Under the pieces are notes generated by a model. That model saw only the letters and a list, made by a program, of their open reading frames with translations. It did not search any database and had not been told where the DNA came from. Position numbers and translations under genes: made by a program. 35,160 nucleotides of DNA from JAVBOP01 sp031550405 (GTDB lineage Bacteria; Bacteroidota; Ignavibacteria; Kapaibacteriales; UBA2268): assembly GCA_031550405.1 (NCBI GenBank), contig JAVBOP010000117.1, positions 1 through 35,160 of the forward strand, given 5' to 3'. This document shows, piece by piece, positions 25,858 through 34,779 of this stretch. Numbering within the stretch: position 1 is the first letter of the stretch; each line of letters starts with the position of its first letter.

Positions 25858-27279
25858 ATGGCTAAATATATACAAATATCATTGATTTTACTGGCAATCG
25901 CATGTAACCAGCTGTTTTCTCAAACCATTAGCTTTGAACGTACCGATGTTGAAGGCAAAAGGGCAAATTTTGTTACGGCAACGTTCAGTTTCGGTATCGA
26001 CATCAGAATTGACAGCATTGCTCACTGTAGCAATGTTGCTTTTGAACTTTCGCACAATAAGACCTCCTGTATCAAATATTCGGGCATGAAAATATCTGAG
26101 GACTGGGGTCTTAATAGCGTTAACCATATTGTGCAGCTTGATGTTGATACCAATACCGATATTGCTCGCATAGTTGTTGAAGCCGGCACCGGATTGCCTG
26201 CAGATTCAAATTCGCCTGACAATCCTAAAATCATACACTTAGACTTCGTTGTGAATCCGAATGCAATTCATGGCGAAATAGTGGATTTTACATTAAGCAA
26301 AGTGCGCGCAACTGTTTTTATGGATTCGGCAGTTAAATTGGTTATACCCAATATCCCTAAATTCAGCTACAGGATTCATAGCTATATCGACGTTTGGCCC
26401 GGCGATACAGATAACAATGGCGAGGTTAATGCCATCGACCACGCCCTAATTTCGCAATACCTTCTGGAACCGTATAAAACCCGTGCATTTAAGCGCAATC
26501 CAACCAGCACGCTTTGGCAACCGCAACAGGTGATAGCTTGGGACACGCTTGCAGCCACTTACGTAGATTGCGATGGCAATGGAGTTATTACTAATTCAGA
26601 CCACTCGGTTGTTATTTACAATATGGGCAAATCGTGGGCTGTGGTGCCACAGGTACAGAATGCAACCTTTCATCATACCGGCATTTTGAAAACGGAAAAT
26701 ACCATTTGCCTGCCAATACACATCAATACGGTAAATGAAAAATTATTAGGCATAGCAGGCACAATAGATGTAACCGCATATAGCAACTGCAAGTTAACAG
26801 GAATTGAATCTATCGAAAACCCTTTTGTGCATTATTTGATAAATGCCGACAGCACTCGAATAAATTTCGTGATAGGAAATAACGATTACATTAACAGCAA
26901 TGATGTTGTTGGCTACCTATATTTAGAGGCACAGGAAAATGCAGCAATTTCCGAGATTGGGATTGATGATTTTGTCGGATTTACTGAAAATGGAAATATC
27001 ATTAATTTAGAACATACTCCAATCAACAACTCTATTGATAACGTTATAACTAACGTAATATCAATAAGTTATAGCAACGAACTCTTATATTTATCTTGCA
27101 ATTCCAAGCTGCCAAACAAAATCACGCTCATAGACTGTTTGGGCAAGACCATTGCCGAATATGAACCGGCATCGGCTAATAATGTATACCGCATCGGTCA
27201 TCTACCTGCCGGAATATATTTCGTGCTATCGCAATATTTCAACAAAACCGGCCTGTTCAACCTCCCAATTATCGAATGA
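25858..27279 (+). CDS. Secreted dockerin-containing T9SS cargo under sigma-54
   Basis: A 473-aa protein with signal peptide MAKYIQISLILLAIACNQLF. Residues ~22-175 are beta-rich and cohesin-like by pattern. Two calcium-loop repeats follow, DTDNNGEVNAID (183-194) and DCDGNGVITNSD (237-248), matching the DxDxNGxxxxxD spacing of dockerin/EF-hand loops. A second beta-rich segment and a C-terminal T9SS-type domain follow (ITLIDCLGKTIAEYE, LPAGIYFVLS). It is transcribed from its own sigma-54 type promoter directly after the flgE terminator, which suggests co-regulation with the hook and perhaps a role at the cell surface during motility or attachment; that link is inference. An AT hairpin begins at its stop codon. 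Confidence 0.75.
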   Translation: MAKYIQISLILLAIACNQLFSQTISFERTDVEGKRANFVTATFSFGIDIRIDSIAHCSNVAFELSHNKTSCIKYSGMKISEDWGLNSVNHIVQLDVDTNTDIARIVVEAGTGLPADSNSPDNPKIIHLDFVVNPNAIHGEIVDFTLSKVRATVFMDSAVKLVIPNIPKFSYRIHSYIDVWPGDTDNNGEVNAIDHALISQYLLEPYKTRAFKRNPTSTLWQPQQVIAWDTLAATYVDCDGNGVITNSDHSVVIYNMGKSWAVVPQVQNATFHHTGILKTENTICLPIHINTVNEKLLGIAGTIDVTAYSNCKLTGIESIENPFVHYLINADSTRINFVIGNNDYINSNDVVGYLYLEAQENAAISEIGIDDFVGFTENGNIINLEHTPINNSIDNVITNVISISYSNELLYLSCNSKLPNKITLIDCLGKTIAEYEPASANNVYRIGHLPAGIYFVLSQYFNKTGLFNLPIIE

Positions 27280-27302
27280 TTTATGAATAAAAATTCATAA
27301 AT
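27279..27302. repeat. ATTTATGAAT hairpin at the end of the dockerin cargo gene
   Basis: ATTTATGAAT (27279-27288) and ATTCATAAAT (27293-27302) form a perfect 10-bp stem with an AAAA loop, starting at the last base of the stop codon. Its first 20 bases are identical to 34068-34087. Confidence 0.6.
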
Positions 27303-27339
27303 ATAGTGTTGGCGAAGCAAAAATGTTTTCGCCTTTTCG

Positions 27340-27347
27340 TATATTTG
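27340..27347 (+). promoter_or_regulatory. -7 box upstream of prmC
   Basis: TATATTTG matches TAnnTTTG and ends 22 bp before the prmC ATG. No clear -33 box. Confidence 0.45.
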
Positions 27348-27369
27348 TAGCTATAAAATCAGATAGATT

Positions 27370-28230
27370 ATGAAAAAAAACTTAGAGCCAAATAGTTTCA
27401 GCTCGGCGATGCAAAATGGGGCTCAATATTTGGAGAATTTTAATATTGAAAATCCACGCCTGAATGCGCAACTTTTGCTGTGCGAGATATGCAATATAAA
27501 GCCTCTTGATATTTTGCTTGCCAATCGCCTGATGAGTGCAAGCGAAGTCTTTAAATACCAGCAAGTTATTGAAAGACGAGCGACTCATGAACCGCTGCAA
27601 TATATATGCGGCTCTGTAGATTTTTATGGGCTGAAAATCGAAATTACTTCGGATGTTCTCATTCCTCGTCCCGAAACTGAGCAGCTTGTTGAATATATTA
27701 TAAACAAAGAATTATTAAAAAATATTCATAATTGTAACATTTTGGATATTGGCACCGGCTCTGGCTGCATTGCTTTGGCGCTTGCGAAAAATTTTCCTCA
27801 TGCAAACGTTACGGGAATTGATATTTCGAGCAAGGCTATTTCTGTTGCATTAAGAAACAAAAAAAATATAAACCTACGTAATATCAATATGTTATGCGTA
27901 GATGTCAGCAAATATTTGCCTGATAAAAAATTTGATATGATAATAAGTAATCCACCATATATTTCATATAATGATTATGAAAATTTGTCGCCTGAATTGT
28001 ATTTCGAACCTAAAATTGCTTTGACAGATGCAGCCGATGGGCTAACATTTTATAGAATTATCGCAGATAGATTAAACATTTTATTAAATCAGAATGGAAA
28101 GTTACTGTTGGAATTTGGTTTCGGTCAGGAAAATGAATTAGCTGATATATTTAGCAAATATTTTAAAAACATGGAAATATTAAAAGATTTTAATAATATT
28201 AGCCGCTTTCTATTGCTGCATAATATGTAA
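27370..28230 (+). CDS. prmC: Release factor glutamine methyltransferase PrmC
   Basis: Methylates the Gln of the GGQ motif in RF1 and RF2 with S-adenosylmethionine, raising termination efficiency. At 286 aa it has the standard length. The SAM-binding loop DIGTGSGCIALALA begins near residue 125, an acidic motif TGIDISSKAI follows, and the substrate-binding NPPY is at 194-197 (IISNPPYIS). The N-terminal helical domain binds the release factor. RF1 is also in this window (1890-2969) but not adjacent. It converges on pgsA with only 8 bp between the stops and no terminator visible. Confidence 0.96.
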   Translation: MKKNLEPNSFSSAMQNGAQYLENFNIENPRLNAQLLLCEICNIKPLDILLANRLMSASEVFKYQQVIERRATHEPLQYICGSVDFYGLKIEITSDVLIPRPETEQLVEYIINKELLKNIHNCNILDIGTGSGCIALALAKNFPHANVTGIDISSKAISVALRNKKNINLRNINMLCVDVSKYLPDKKFDMIISNPPYISYNDYENLSPELYFEPKIALTDAADGLTFYRIIADRLNILLNQNGKLLLEFGFGQENELADIFSKYFKNMEILKDFNNISRFLLLHNM

Positions 28231-28238
28231 AAGTTGTT

Positions 28239-28826
28239 CTAAATCATGCCCGCACGTTTTTTTTTATTAATCTGATTGATTTTTAGCAAATATTCCAACA
28301 TAGTCCAGACAGTTAGCACAGTTATTCCAAGCATCGTATAATACGTCCAGTCAGAATAAATTATGTCATTGTAATTATAGATAGTTAGCTCATTTAGCGA
28401 TTGTAATATCAAGATAATAAAAATAAAACTCATTTGAATAAATGTCTTAAATTTCGCAGATTTTGACGTAGGAATATTTTTATTTGTAAAGAATGCCATT
28501 CTCAAAACAGTTGTAATCACATCTCGTGCAATAATTATTGCAACCATCCATATTTCGACTATTTTAGTATTGGCAAACGCCACAAATGCAAGAAAAGTAA
28601 GTACCTTATCAATAAGCGGATCAACGATTTCTCCCCATTTGCTAACAGCATTCAGCTTTCTTGCAAGCCATCCGTCCAGAGTATCCGTAATCGCCGCAAT
28701 GAAAAAAATGATTGTAGCCATGAACAGATAACTGTTAGCGACATTATCATTTAAATATAAGTAAAAAAAGGCAATTGCAAGAAAAAGCCGACAGATTGTT
28801 ATTAGATTAGGAATATGTTTAGTCAC
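28239..28826 (-). CDS. pgsA: CDP-diacylglycerol-glycerol-3-phosphate phosphatidyltransferase
   Basis: Makes phosphatidylglycerol phosphate from CDP-diacylglycerol and glycerol-3-phosphate in the inner membrane. The CDP-alcohol phosphotransferase signature DxxDGxxARx8GxxxDxxxD is complete: DTLDGWLAR, then G, D and D in WGEIVDPLIDK (around residues 45-71). Several hydrophobic helices flank it. The start is set at GTG 28826 (195 aa, VTKHIPNLITICR). A longer TTG reading to 28868 would put the promoter's -7 box inside the coding region. A homologue acting on another alcohol cannot be excluded. Confidence 0.88.
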   Translation of the reverse strand: MTKHIPNLITICRLFLAIAFFYLYLNDNVANSYLFMATIIFFIAAITDTLDGWLARKLNAVSKWGEIVDPLIDKVLTFLAFVAFANTKIVEIWMVAIIIARDVITTVLRMAFFTNKNIPTSKSAKFKTFIQMSFIFIILILQSLNELTIYNYNDIIYSDWTYYTMLGITVLTVWTMLEYLLKINQINKKKRAGMI

Positions 28827-28845
28827 GGAATACAAATTTTTTTCG

Positions 28846-28876
28846 CAAATATACAAAAAATAAAACAATAGTCAAT
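28846..28876 (-). promoter_or_regulatory. Promoter of pgsA
   Basis: On the minus strand ATTG (28873-28876) and TATATTTG (28846-28853) are 19 bp apart, fitting the Bacteroidota TTTG-N19-TAnnTTTG pattern with one mismatch. The same sequence can be read as TTGACT-N16-TATATT. It lies ~20 bp before the GTG start. Confidence 0.65.
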
Positions 28877-28882
28877 CAAAAA

Positions 28883-28906
28883 AAAGCCCGCATGAGAACG
28901 GGCTTT
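28883..28906 (-). terminator. Terminator of the DUF2723 gene
   Basis: A perfect 8-bp stem AAAGCCCG (28883-28890) with CGGGCTTT (28899-28906), followed on the minus strand by a long T-run. It lies 7 bp after the DUF2723 stop and just before the pgsA promoter. Confidence 0.92.
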
Positions 28907-28913
28907 AACGCTA

Positions 28914-31900
28914 TTATTGCGGCAGCACAACAATGTCTTTAACTGTGTCATCCTGCGGCTTTGAAATGCCGAGCTTCACTTCCAATTCTTTTATGCGGGT
29001 TGATATTGTCGGCATAAAATAACGAAGCATTGGATTGGTTGTGTCGGCTTCCATGCTTGCCTGCACTGCCCGCGCGGCATCCAGAGCAGCATTCAAATCG
29101 CCTTTCTTTTCCAGCTCATCAATGCCCAAGCTCATGATATTGACTTTAAGATTGGTTTCATTGTACACAATACGCTGGAAATCTTCGGTATTAGTTGCAC
29201 CGCTGGCTTGAAACTGGGATTTAATGACAGATACTTTCGCTGACAATTTCTCCAGCGTGCTGCGTGCTGCGGCATAATCACCGACCATTTTGTACATTTC
29301 TGTGGCAAGATGGTATGGTCCATAATATCGTCCGAACTCTTCATATTGCAGCGTTTGCACAGCTATGCCAAAATCTCTGTTCGTAAAGTCTAAATTAGAT
29401 TCTGAAAATTTATTAATAATATCTTCACAACTCTTAATGCCCATGCGCGCATAATATTCCTTGCTCGCATCATCGCCGATTTGCTCGTAAATATATGCCA
29501 TACGGTGCTCCATATCATATTGCATTGGGAATTGTTCGTCGGATATATTGGCGCGCATCACGCTCAGGATTTTTTTAGCCTTGTCAGGGTCTTTTTTATT
29601 CACCAGATAATCGGCGTAAGGGATATATATGCGTCTGTATATTTCCATTGACTGCCTGTGCACATCGTCGAAATATACCGATGAATTATTCAGATTCCTT
29701 AGTTTCAAGCCATATTTTTGTGTCTTGGAATAGTCATTCGAATTATTAATATTCATTAATATTTCATCCATAACTGTTTCATTATATGCGTATTCGCTGC
29801 TTTGCGGCTGCTGCTTTACGGGGCATATACGATAGCACAAACCTTCCTGCCTGAAATAAGGCTCCAATCCAAAGAAATTGTCCTTGCCAACAGAGGTCGA
29901 ATAATAAACGGGACGCTCGAATTTGGTTGTTTTCAGAATATCAAGCACCAGCTTAGTGCTAACGGCATACATGTATATCTGCTTGCCCTGCTCTGTCTGG
30001 CGATAAGGTTTGCCGGTAAATATGAATGACATATTGCCTGCATCAAGTATGGTTGGATCATTCGTAAACCTCTCCAATACCTCGCGCTTAACTGGTATTG
30101 TTACATTTTGCGCCTCTCCGAAGTCATAGCTCAGAGCCTTAGCATCCGTTTCATCTACCTGCAAGCTTTCATCGGAAAATGTCAACGGCAGCTTCTTTGC
30201 TCCCCAAGGCTGGCAATTCTTTAGCTGAGTAACGTACCACAGTGTATTGCCCAGCGATAAATTGCATATCCTTACGTCGCGGCGGACACCGGCTACATCC
30301 TGCAAATACCACACGGAGAAAGTATCATTATCACCATTGGTAAATACAATCGCATCCTGTTCAACGCTCTGCAATATGTTATAGGCATAATCGAATGGAA
30401 TATAATTGCCGGCACGGCTATATATCTTAATGCCTCCAACAGCCATATTCACAGGCACAAGCACAAGCGATACGGCAAGCACAAGAGCCGACATTGCCAT
30501 TGATTTGTTTTTCTTTTTGGCAATAGTATCTATAATTGCATATACTCCCATGCCTATCCACAAGCACCACACGAGAAATGATGTAACATAGAAGTAATCA
30601 CGTTCGCGGGGCTGCGGTTCCTGCTGGTTCTGATACAAGGCGGTCAGGACACCCAGCACAAGGAAAGAGGCAAGGTATACCAGTGCCATTTTCGGGTCGC
30701 GCTTGAAGTGATAATATAATCCTATCAGCCCGAACAGCAGCGGCAAGGCATAGAATTTCACAGGGAAGTTGTCCGCATAGCCTGACTTGTAGTTAAGCGT
30801 CTCGTTGTCGCGATTGTCGAACCATGCCACGCCTGCATCCTGCACATCGCTCTTGCGCCCTACAAAGTTCCAGAAGAAATAGCGGAAATACATGTGGTTT
30901 GTCTGATACTTCCATAGATATGCCAACTCACCCGCCGTATTGACATTATTCCAGTCATCACCCCAGATTTGGCTGCCATCCTTACGTGTTATAGTCTTGC
31001 GTCCAGCAGGATTCCATTGACCATATATATAGTTGCCATTTACATCCTTCTTATTGTACTGGCGAACATAATAATCTTCCTTGTGGTAACGTCTGGGCCA
31101 TGTAGGAGCAGAACCATATTGCTCGCGGCTTAGATATGATGCCAGCACATGGAAGTCCTGCGGGTCATTCTCGTCCATAGGCGGATTGGAATTAGAGCGG
31201 ATTAATACATGCGCATATACTGTAAATGAGAATAATACAACCAGCCAGCCAAATGCAGTCAATGCAACAAAATTCTTTCCTTTCTTTAATGCCCATGCAA
31301 ATAAAATGCTAACAGCTATAATAAGTGCAATTGCGAATAGCTTCATCCCTGCGCTGTTTTGTATCGCAAACTCGTATGCTTCGTCTCTTGCGGCAGAACG
31401 TCCTGCAAGCCATGCCGGCAGCGATATGGCAATAATATCATATATCAGGTAGAAAGAAAGCAATCCAATGGCGGTAAGTCCCAGAAATGTTTTTAAAGTT
31501 GCTTGATATTTGCGGAAATAAATAATCAGTATCATGGTGAATATGACCAGAAGCGATGGCTGGTGCAGTCCCATGGAAAGCCCTATAATATACAGCGATA
31601 ACATTATATACCGCTCATTGCCCGGCTCATCAGCAACCTGCGTCCAGCGCATCATAAGGTACATCACGATGGTAACGCCAAGCAATGCCGTATTATACGT
31701 CTCAGACTCGACTGCATTAAACCAGAATGTTCCGCTAAATCCCAAAGCCAATGCTCCTATTAATGCCGAACCATATACAGCCAGAGCATCACCAAGCGTG
31801 TCGATTTTTTCTTTTTTAAAGTTCTTGATAACAAGCACTATTATCAAATATAGAAGCGGAATAGTTGCAGCGCTCATCGTTACGGAAAGCATGTTGCCCC

Positions 31901-32135
31901 GCCATCCAAGATCGCCAAACGGTATAATTATTTGAAACAGCCGCCCAAGCAAAAGGAACAAAGGAGAACCAGGGGGATGTGGCACCTGCTGCCAAGTCAT
32001 CGCCGTCAAGAACTCGCCGCAATCCCAAAACGGCACCGATGGCTGCGCTGTTACAGCCATCATAATAAAAATCACCAGAAAAGAAAGTACAGCAAATATG
32101 CGATGCAGCATAATAAACTCATTTTTGTTTTCCAT
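28914..32135 (-). CDS. DUF2723 multi-spanning membrane protein
   Basis: A 1073-aa protein. ATG 32135 is preferred over the TTG one codon upstream. The N-terminal half is polytopic, with the family hallmark PSVPFWDCGEFLTAMTWQQV followed by HPPGSPLFLLLGR and many hydrophobic helices (roughly residues 12-270, and again ~470-570). Between them is a large loop with charged and aromatic residues; the C-terminal half is soluble with helical, TPR-like repeats. DUF2723 proteins are found mostly in Bacteroidota and relatives and are related to lipid-linked GT-C glycosyltransferases, so a role in protein or surface glycosylation is plausible but unproven here. Single-gene unit with a strong terminator. 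Confidence 0.85.
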   Translation of the reverse strand: MENKNEFIMLHRIFAVLSFLVIFIMMAVTAQPSVPFWDCGEFLTAMTWQQVPHPPGSPLFLLLGRLFQIIIPFGDLGWRGNMLSVTMSAATIPLLYLIIVLVIKNFKKEKIDTLGDALAVYGSALIGALALGFSGTFWFNAVESETYNTALLGVTIVMYLMMRWTQVADEPGNERYIMLSLYIIGLSMGLHQPSLLVIFTMILIIYFRKYQATLKTFLGLTAIGLLSFYLIYDIIAISLPAWLAGRSAARDEAYEFAIQNSAGMKLFAIALIIAVSILFAWALKKGKNFVALTAFGWLVVLFSFTVYAHVLIRSNSNPPMDENDPQDFHVLASYLSREQYGSAPTWPRRYHKEDYYVRQYNKKDVNGNYIYGQWNPAGRKTITRKDGSQIWGDDWNNVNTAGELAYLWKYQTNHMYFRYFFWNFVGRKSDVQDAGVAWFDNRDNETLNYKSGYADNFPVKFYALPLLFGLIGLYYHFKRDPKMALVYLASFLVLGVLTALYQNQQEPQPRERDYFYVTSFLVWCLWIGMGVYAIIDTIAKKKNKSMAMSALVLAVSLVLVPVNMAVGGIKIYSRAGNYIPFDYAYNILQSVEQDAIVFTNGDNDTFSVWYLQDVAGVRRDVRICNLSLGNTLWYVTQLKNCQPWGAKKLPLTFSDESLQVDETDAKALSYDFGEAQNVTIPVKREVLERFTNDPTILDAGNMSFIFTGKPYRQTEQGKQIYMYAVSTKLVLDILKTTKFERPVYYSTSVGKDNFFGLEPYFRQEGLCYRICPVKQQPQSSEYAYNETVMDEILMNINNSNDYSKTQKYGLKLRNLNNSSVYFDDVHRQSMEIYRRIYIPYADYLVNKKDPDKAKKILSVMRANISDEQFPMQYDMEHRMAYIYEQIGDDASKEYYARMGIKSCEDIINKFSESNLDFTNRDFGIAVQTLQYEEFGRYYGPYHLATEMYKMVGDYAAARSTLEKLSAKVSVIKSQFQASGATNTEDFQRIVYNETNLKVNIMSLGIDELEKKGDLNAALDAARAVQASMEADTTNPMLRYFMPTISTRIKELEVKLGISKPQDDTVKDIVVLPQ

Positions 32136-32348
32136 CAAACAGACCTATCTAAAGTTAAAAGTAATAATTAGCATAATAATTTTTAAACCACAAAAATAAC
32201 AAAATTATTTATAGAAACAGCCAATATTTTTCCATCCGCTTCAATATAGAACACATTTATTAATTTTTTTTCATAAATAATACAAAACTTTGTTATACAA
32301 TCTTCATATCGCTTTTACTTTGCTGCAATATCATCGGTGTAATTTTAA

Positions 32349-32591
32349 TTTTCAAGCAACGGAAAACGAACGGACGAATATTGTAAAATGTAGCTGAAAC
32401 ATTCGGACGACATTTTTATAATTTATTATTTTACAGATTGTTATGAAAAAATATTTCCAGAGCAAAATATTACATTGGAAAATAGCGAAACGCAAAACAT
32501 TGAGCGTAAAAATCTAAATTTTCGTACACATATCAATCGATTATGCCGAAAAACGATATACTTTTCAAAAAGCGAATTAATCCATGACAAT
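32349..32591 (+). pseudogene. IS1 InsB transposase relic
   Basis: The + frame translates into clear InsB C-terminal homology: GKRTDEYCKM, a TAG at 32391-32393, then DIFIIYYFTD with the TD of the catalytic strand, TQNIERKNLNFRTHINRL and CRKTIYFSKS. The Glu of NIER is the third DDE acid. It begins after a stop at 32346-32348, contains the internal stop, and the homology ends near IHDN at 32591, where InsB would continue. The N-terminal half of the element is not recognisable. This is a decayed fragment. The 604-bp gap between the DUF2723 and tldE genes holds it, a weak terminator and otherwise AT-rich sequence. Confidence 0.8.
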
Positions 32592-32620
32592 AAAGGAACA
32601 ATGCCTCTTCTATTTCTCAA

Positions 32621-32650
32621 CCTGAATTATGCAAATGTCAGGCTTTTTTT
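32621..32650 (+). terminator. Weak terminator-like hairpin
   Basis: CCTGA (32621-32625) pairs with TCAGG (32638-32642), followed by C and nine to ten T residues. The stem is only 5 bp. It lies just after the IS1 relic and upstream of tldE. Confidence 0.4.
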
Positions 32651-32739
32651 TTGCGCGCGATATTGTATTTTTTTGATTTATTGCTGTAGTTTATATTAAA
32701 TTCGTTATTTTACGGTTTATATTTTGACTGTAAAATGCT

Positions 32740-34059
32740 ATGAATAAAATAAATTATATTTCGATTGCGGAAAAGCTCGTTAAAAGAGGCAAGGCAAAAG
32801 GCGCACAAATCAAAGTCGCGATTCATAAAGATAAATCTTTTAATGTGGGAATCAGGAATGGCGAGGTTGAAGAATTGCAGGAAGCCGGTTCGACTTCACT
32901 TTCCTTGCTCGTGAATTTGGACAATAAAATTGCAACAGCTGCAACTTCTGATTTTTCAGAGGATACACTGAATAATCTGCTTGATAATGCTGTGGAAAGG
33001 GCAAAATATGCTTCCGCTGACGAGTTTGCTGTTTTCCCTGAATTTGAAAAATTGACCATCAATCCAGAAAGTTTAAAATTATATTCAGATGAAGTGAAAG
33101 ATATTTCTCCTGAAACTCAAATTAAAATTGCAAGAGATCTTGAGGCTATCTGCCTTAAAGACAAGAGAATTACACTATCTGCCGGTTCTGGATACAGCAC
33201 AAATGAAAGTGAATATTTTTTAATTTTATCTAATGGATTTTCGGAAAGCTACAAAACATCGGATTGTTCTGTTGGAGTTTATTTGCAATCGGGAAGAGAT
33301 ACAAATGCCACGCAGGAAGGTTGGTATGATTCTGCTATAAGTCCACGTAATTTAATGCCAATAGATGAAATTGCCAAGATTGCTGTCGAAAGGGCAACCC
33401 GCTTGCAAAATGCAAAAAAAGTAGCAACACAAACAGTTCCTGTGATTATTGACAGATATGTTGCGTCTTCGGTGATTGGCTTTCTTTTGCAATGCCTGAA
33501 TGGGCGCAATATTTATATGCACCAATCTGTTTTTGTGAATAAAATAAATGAACAAATTGCTAATAAAAACTTCATTTTAAAAGATAACCCGCTGCTAATT
33601 GGTGCTTTAGGCTCACGACCATTTGATTCAGAAGGTATTCCTTCTCGTGAAAATATTATTATCGAAAACGGCATATTGAAAAATTATTTATTAAATACGT
33701 ATTCTGCAAAAAAACTTAATTTGCCAAACAATGGTTTTGCGTCCGGCATATCAAACCTGATTTTGGAAAAAGGCAAATATTCTGAATCGGATTTAATCAA
33801 ATCTGTTGATAAAGGGCTTTTGCTGTATGAAACTTTGGGGCAGGGAACGACCACAACTACGGGCGATTTTTCAAAAGGAGCATACGGTATGTGGATTGAA
33901 AATGGTGAGTTAGCTTATCCTGTTTCGGAAATCACAATTTCTGGAAATATTGTTGGTATGTTGAATGGCATTGAAATGATTGCAAATAACACAGACCACC
34001 GCAAGACTTTGCAAGTGCCTTCGTTTAAAATTAGTGAAATGACTGTTTCGGGTGAATAA
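32740..34059 (+). CDS. tldE: TldE/PmbA-family protein
   Basis: Partner subunit of the TldD-TldE metalloprotease, which degrades unfolded peptides and matures some modified peptides; cytoplasmic. The 439-aa sequence has the family landmarks FNVGIRNGEVEELQEAGS near the N-terminus, VPVIIDRYVASSVIGFLL in the middle, and the C-terminal GTTTTTGDFSKGAYGMWIEN followed by GELAYPVSEITISGN. No HExxxH zinc motif is present, which assigns it to the TldE/PmbA side rather than TldD. No tldD gene is in the window. The ATG at 32740 has no visible Shine-Dalgarno. A 34-bp gap separates it from the ComEA-like gene. Confidence 0.92.
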   Translation: MNKINYISIAEKLVKRGKAKGAQIKVAIHKDKSFNVGIRNGEVEELQEAGSTSLSLLVNLDNKIATAATSDFSEDTLNNLLDNAVERAKYASADEFAVFPEFEKLTINPESLKLYSDEVKDISPETQIKIARDLEAICLKDKRITLSAGSGYSTNESEYFLILSNGFSESYKTSDCSVGVYLQSGRDTNATQEGWYDSAISPRNLMPIDEIAKIAVERATRLQNAKKVATQTVPVIIDRYVASSVIGFLLQCLNGRNIYMHQSVFVNKINEQIANKNFILKDNPLLIGALGSRPFDSEGIPSRENIIIENGILKNYLLNTYSAKKLNLPNNGFASGISNLILEKGKYSESDLIKSVDKGLLLYETLGQGTTTTTGDFSKGAYGMWIENGELAYPVSEITISGNIVGMLNGIEMIANNTDHRKTLQVPSFKISEMTVSGE

Positions 34060-34067
34060 ATCGACAT

Positions 34068-34087
34068 ATTTATGAATAAAAATTCAT
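34068..34087. repeat. ATTTATGAAT element between tldE and comEA-like gene
   Basis: Twenty bases identical to the left part of the 27279 hairpin. The stem is reduced to ATGAAT/ATTCAT with an AAAA loop because the right flank has diverged. Confidence 0.5.
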
Positions 34088-34093
34088 TTTAAT

Positions 34094-34588
34094 GTGAAAT
34101 CCAGCAAGCAATTCGATAAAATCAAAAGGATACTCGGTATTTCGGATGCAGAGCTGACTGTTGCATTGCTATTAATTTTGGGCATAACTCTCGGCATTGT
34201 AGGTAAATACGCATATAAACCGGAAAAAGACAATCGCATTTCCAACGAAGAGCTTTTAGCTGTGCTTGACAGTGTAAGTGAAGTGAATAAAACAACTTAT
34301 GTTGGTTCAAATATTGAGAATGAACCTGTTGCAGAACTGGCTGCGCAAGACACTGTGGTAAAAAAAGTCGAACCGAAAATCAAAAAAAGTGAATTTAGCG
34401 GCAAGGTAAACATAAACACCGCATCCAAATCCGAGCTTCAGAAGCTATACCGTATCGGCGAAAAAACGGCTGATAAAATCATCGAATACCGCAAGCAGCA
34501 ACCATTCTCACGCAAAGAAGACATTATGAAAGTGCATGGTATCGGCAAAAAAACATTCGAATCCATCAAGGGAAATATTGAGATATAG
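34094..34588 (+). CDS. Membrane-anchored ComEA-like helix-hairpin-helix protein
   Basis: A 164-aa protein starting at GTG 34094; the in-frame ATG upstream (34072) is closed by a TAA. One transmembrane helix at about residues 20-38 (LTVALLLILGITLGIVGKY) is followed by a linker and a C-terminal ComEA-type double HhH domain: VNINTASKSELQKLYRIGEK, then TADKIIEYR and KVHGIGKKTFESIKG. ComEA proteins bind double-stranded DNA during natural transformation. Stand-alone HhH proteins of this layout are common and not all act in competence, and no comEC is seen here. It follows tldE closely and may be co-transcribed. Confidence 0.8.
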   Translation: MKSSKQFDKIKRILGISDAELTVALLLILGITLGIVGKYAYKPEKDNRISNEELLAVLDSVSEVNKTTYVGSNIENEPVAELAAQDTVVKKVEPKIKKSEFSGKVNINTASKSELQKLYRIGEKTADKIIEYRKQQPFSRKEDIMKVHGIGKKTFESIKGNIEI

Positions 34589-34618
34589 CTTATAAAAAGA
34601 AGAGGCATTAGCTGCAAT

Positions 34619-34755
34619 TCTTATACTCAACCGTTATCAAGATATGTTAATTAATCCTATCCTACCCCTTCAGGCGAAGGAGAATGTATAACATCATGTA
34701 AATATTGGCAGTTACACTATTCCATTCTTGTAGAGGGGTGCTGCGCAGCAGCGGG
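34619..34755. repeat. ~137-bp intergenic repeat, copy 2
   Basis: Inverted counterpart of 251-390. Highest conservation is over AACCGTTATCAAGAT, TCAGGCGAAGG, GAATGTATAACAT and the terminal GTAGAGGGGTGCTGCGCAGC. It lies between two convergent genes. The CCCCTC/GAGGGG stem of copy 1 is degraded here. Confidence 0.75.
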
Positions 34756-34779
34756 GTGTTGATGATTTAAAATTTAATC

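Noticed and set aside
27279..27302. Rho-independent terminator of the dockerin cargo gene
   Set aside because: The stem is entirely AT except for one G-C pair per arm and no T-tract follows; it fits the dispersed hairpin family better.
32475..32699. A new 74-aa protein gene
   Set aside because: The N-terminal part is clear IS1 InsB homology in a decayed context and the rest is AT-rich read-through, so it is called a pseudogene.
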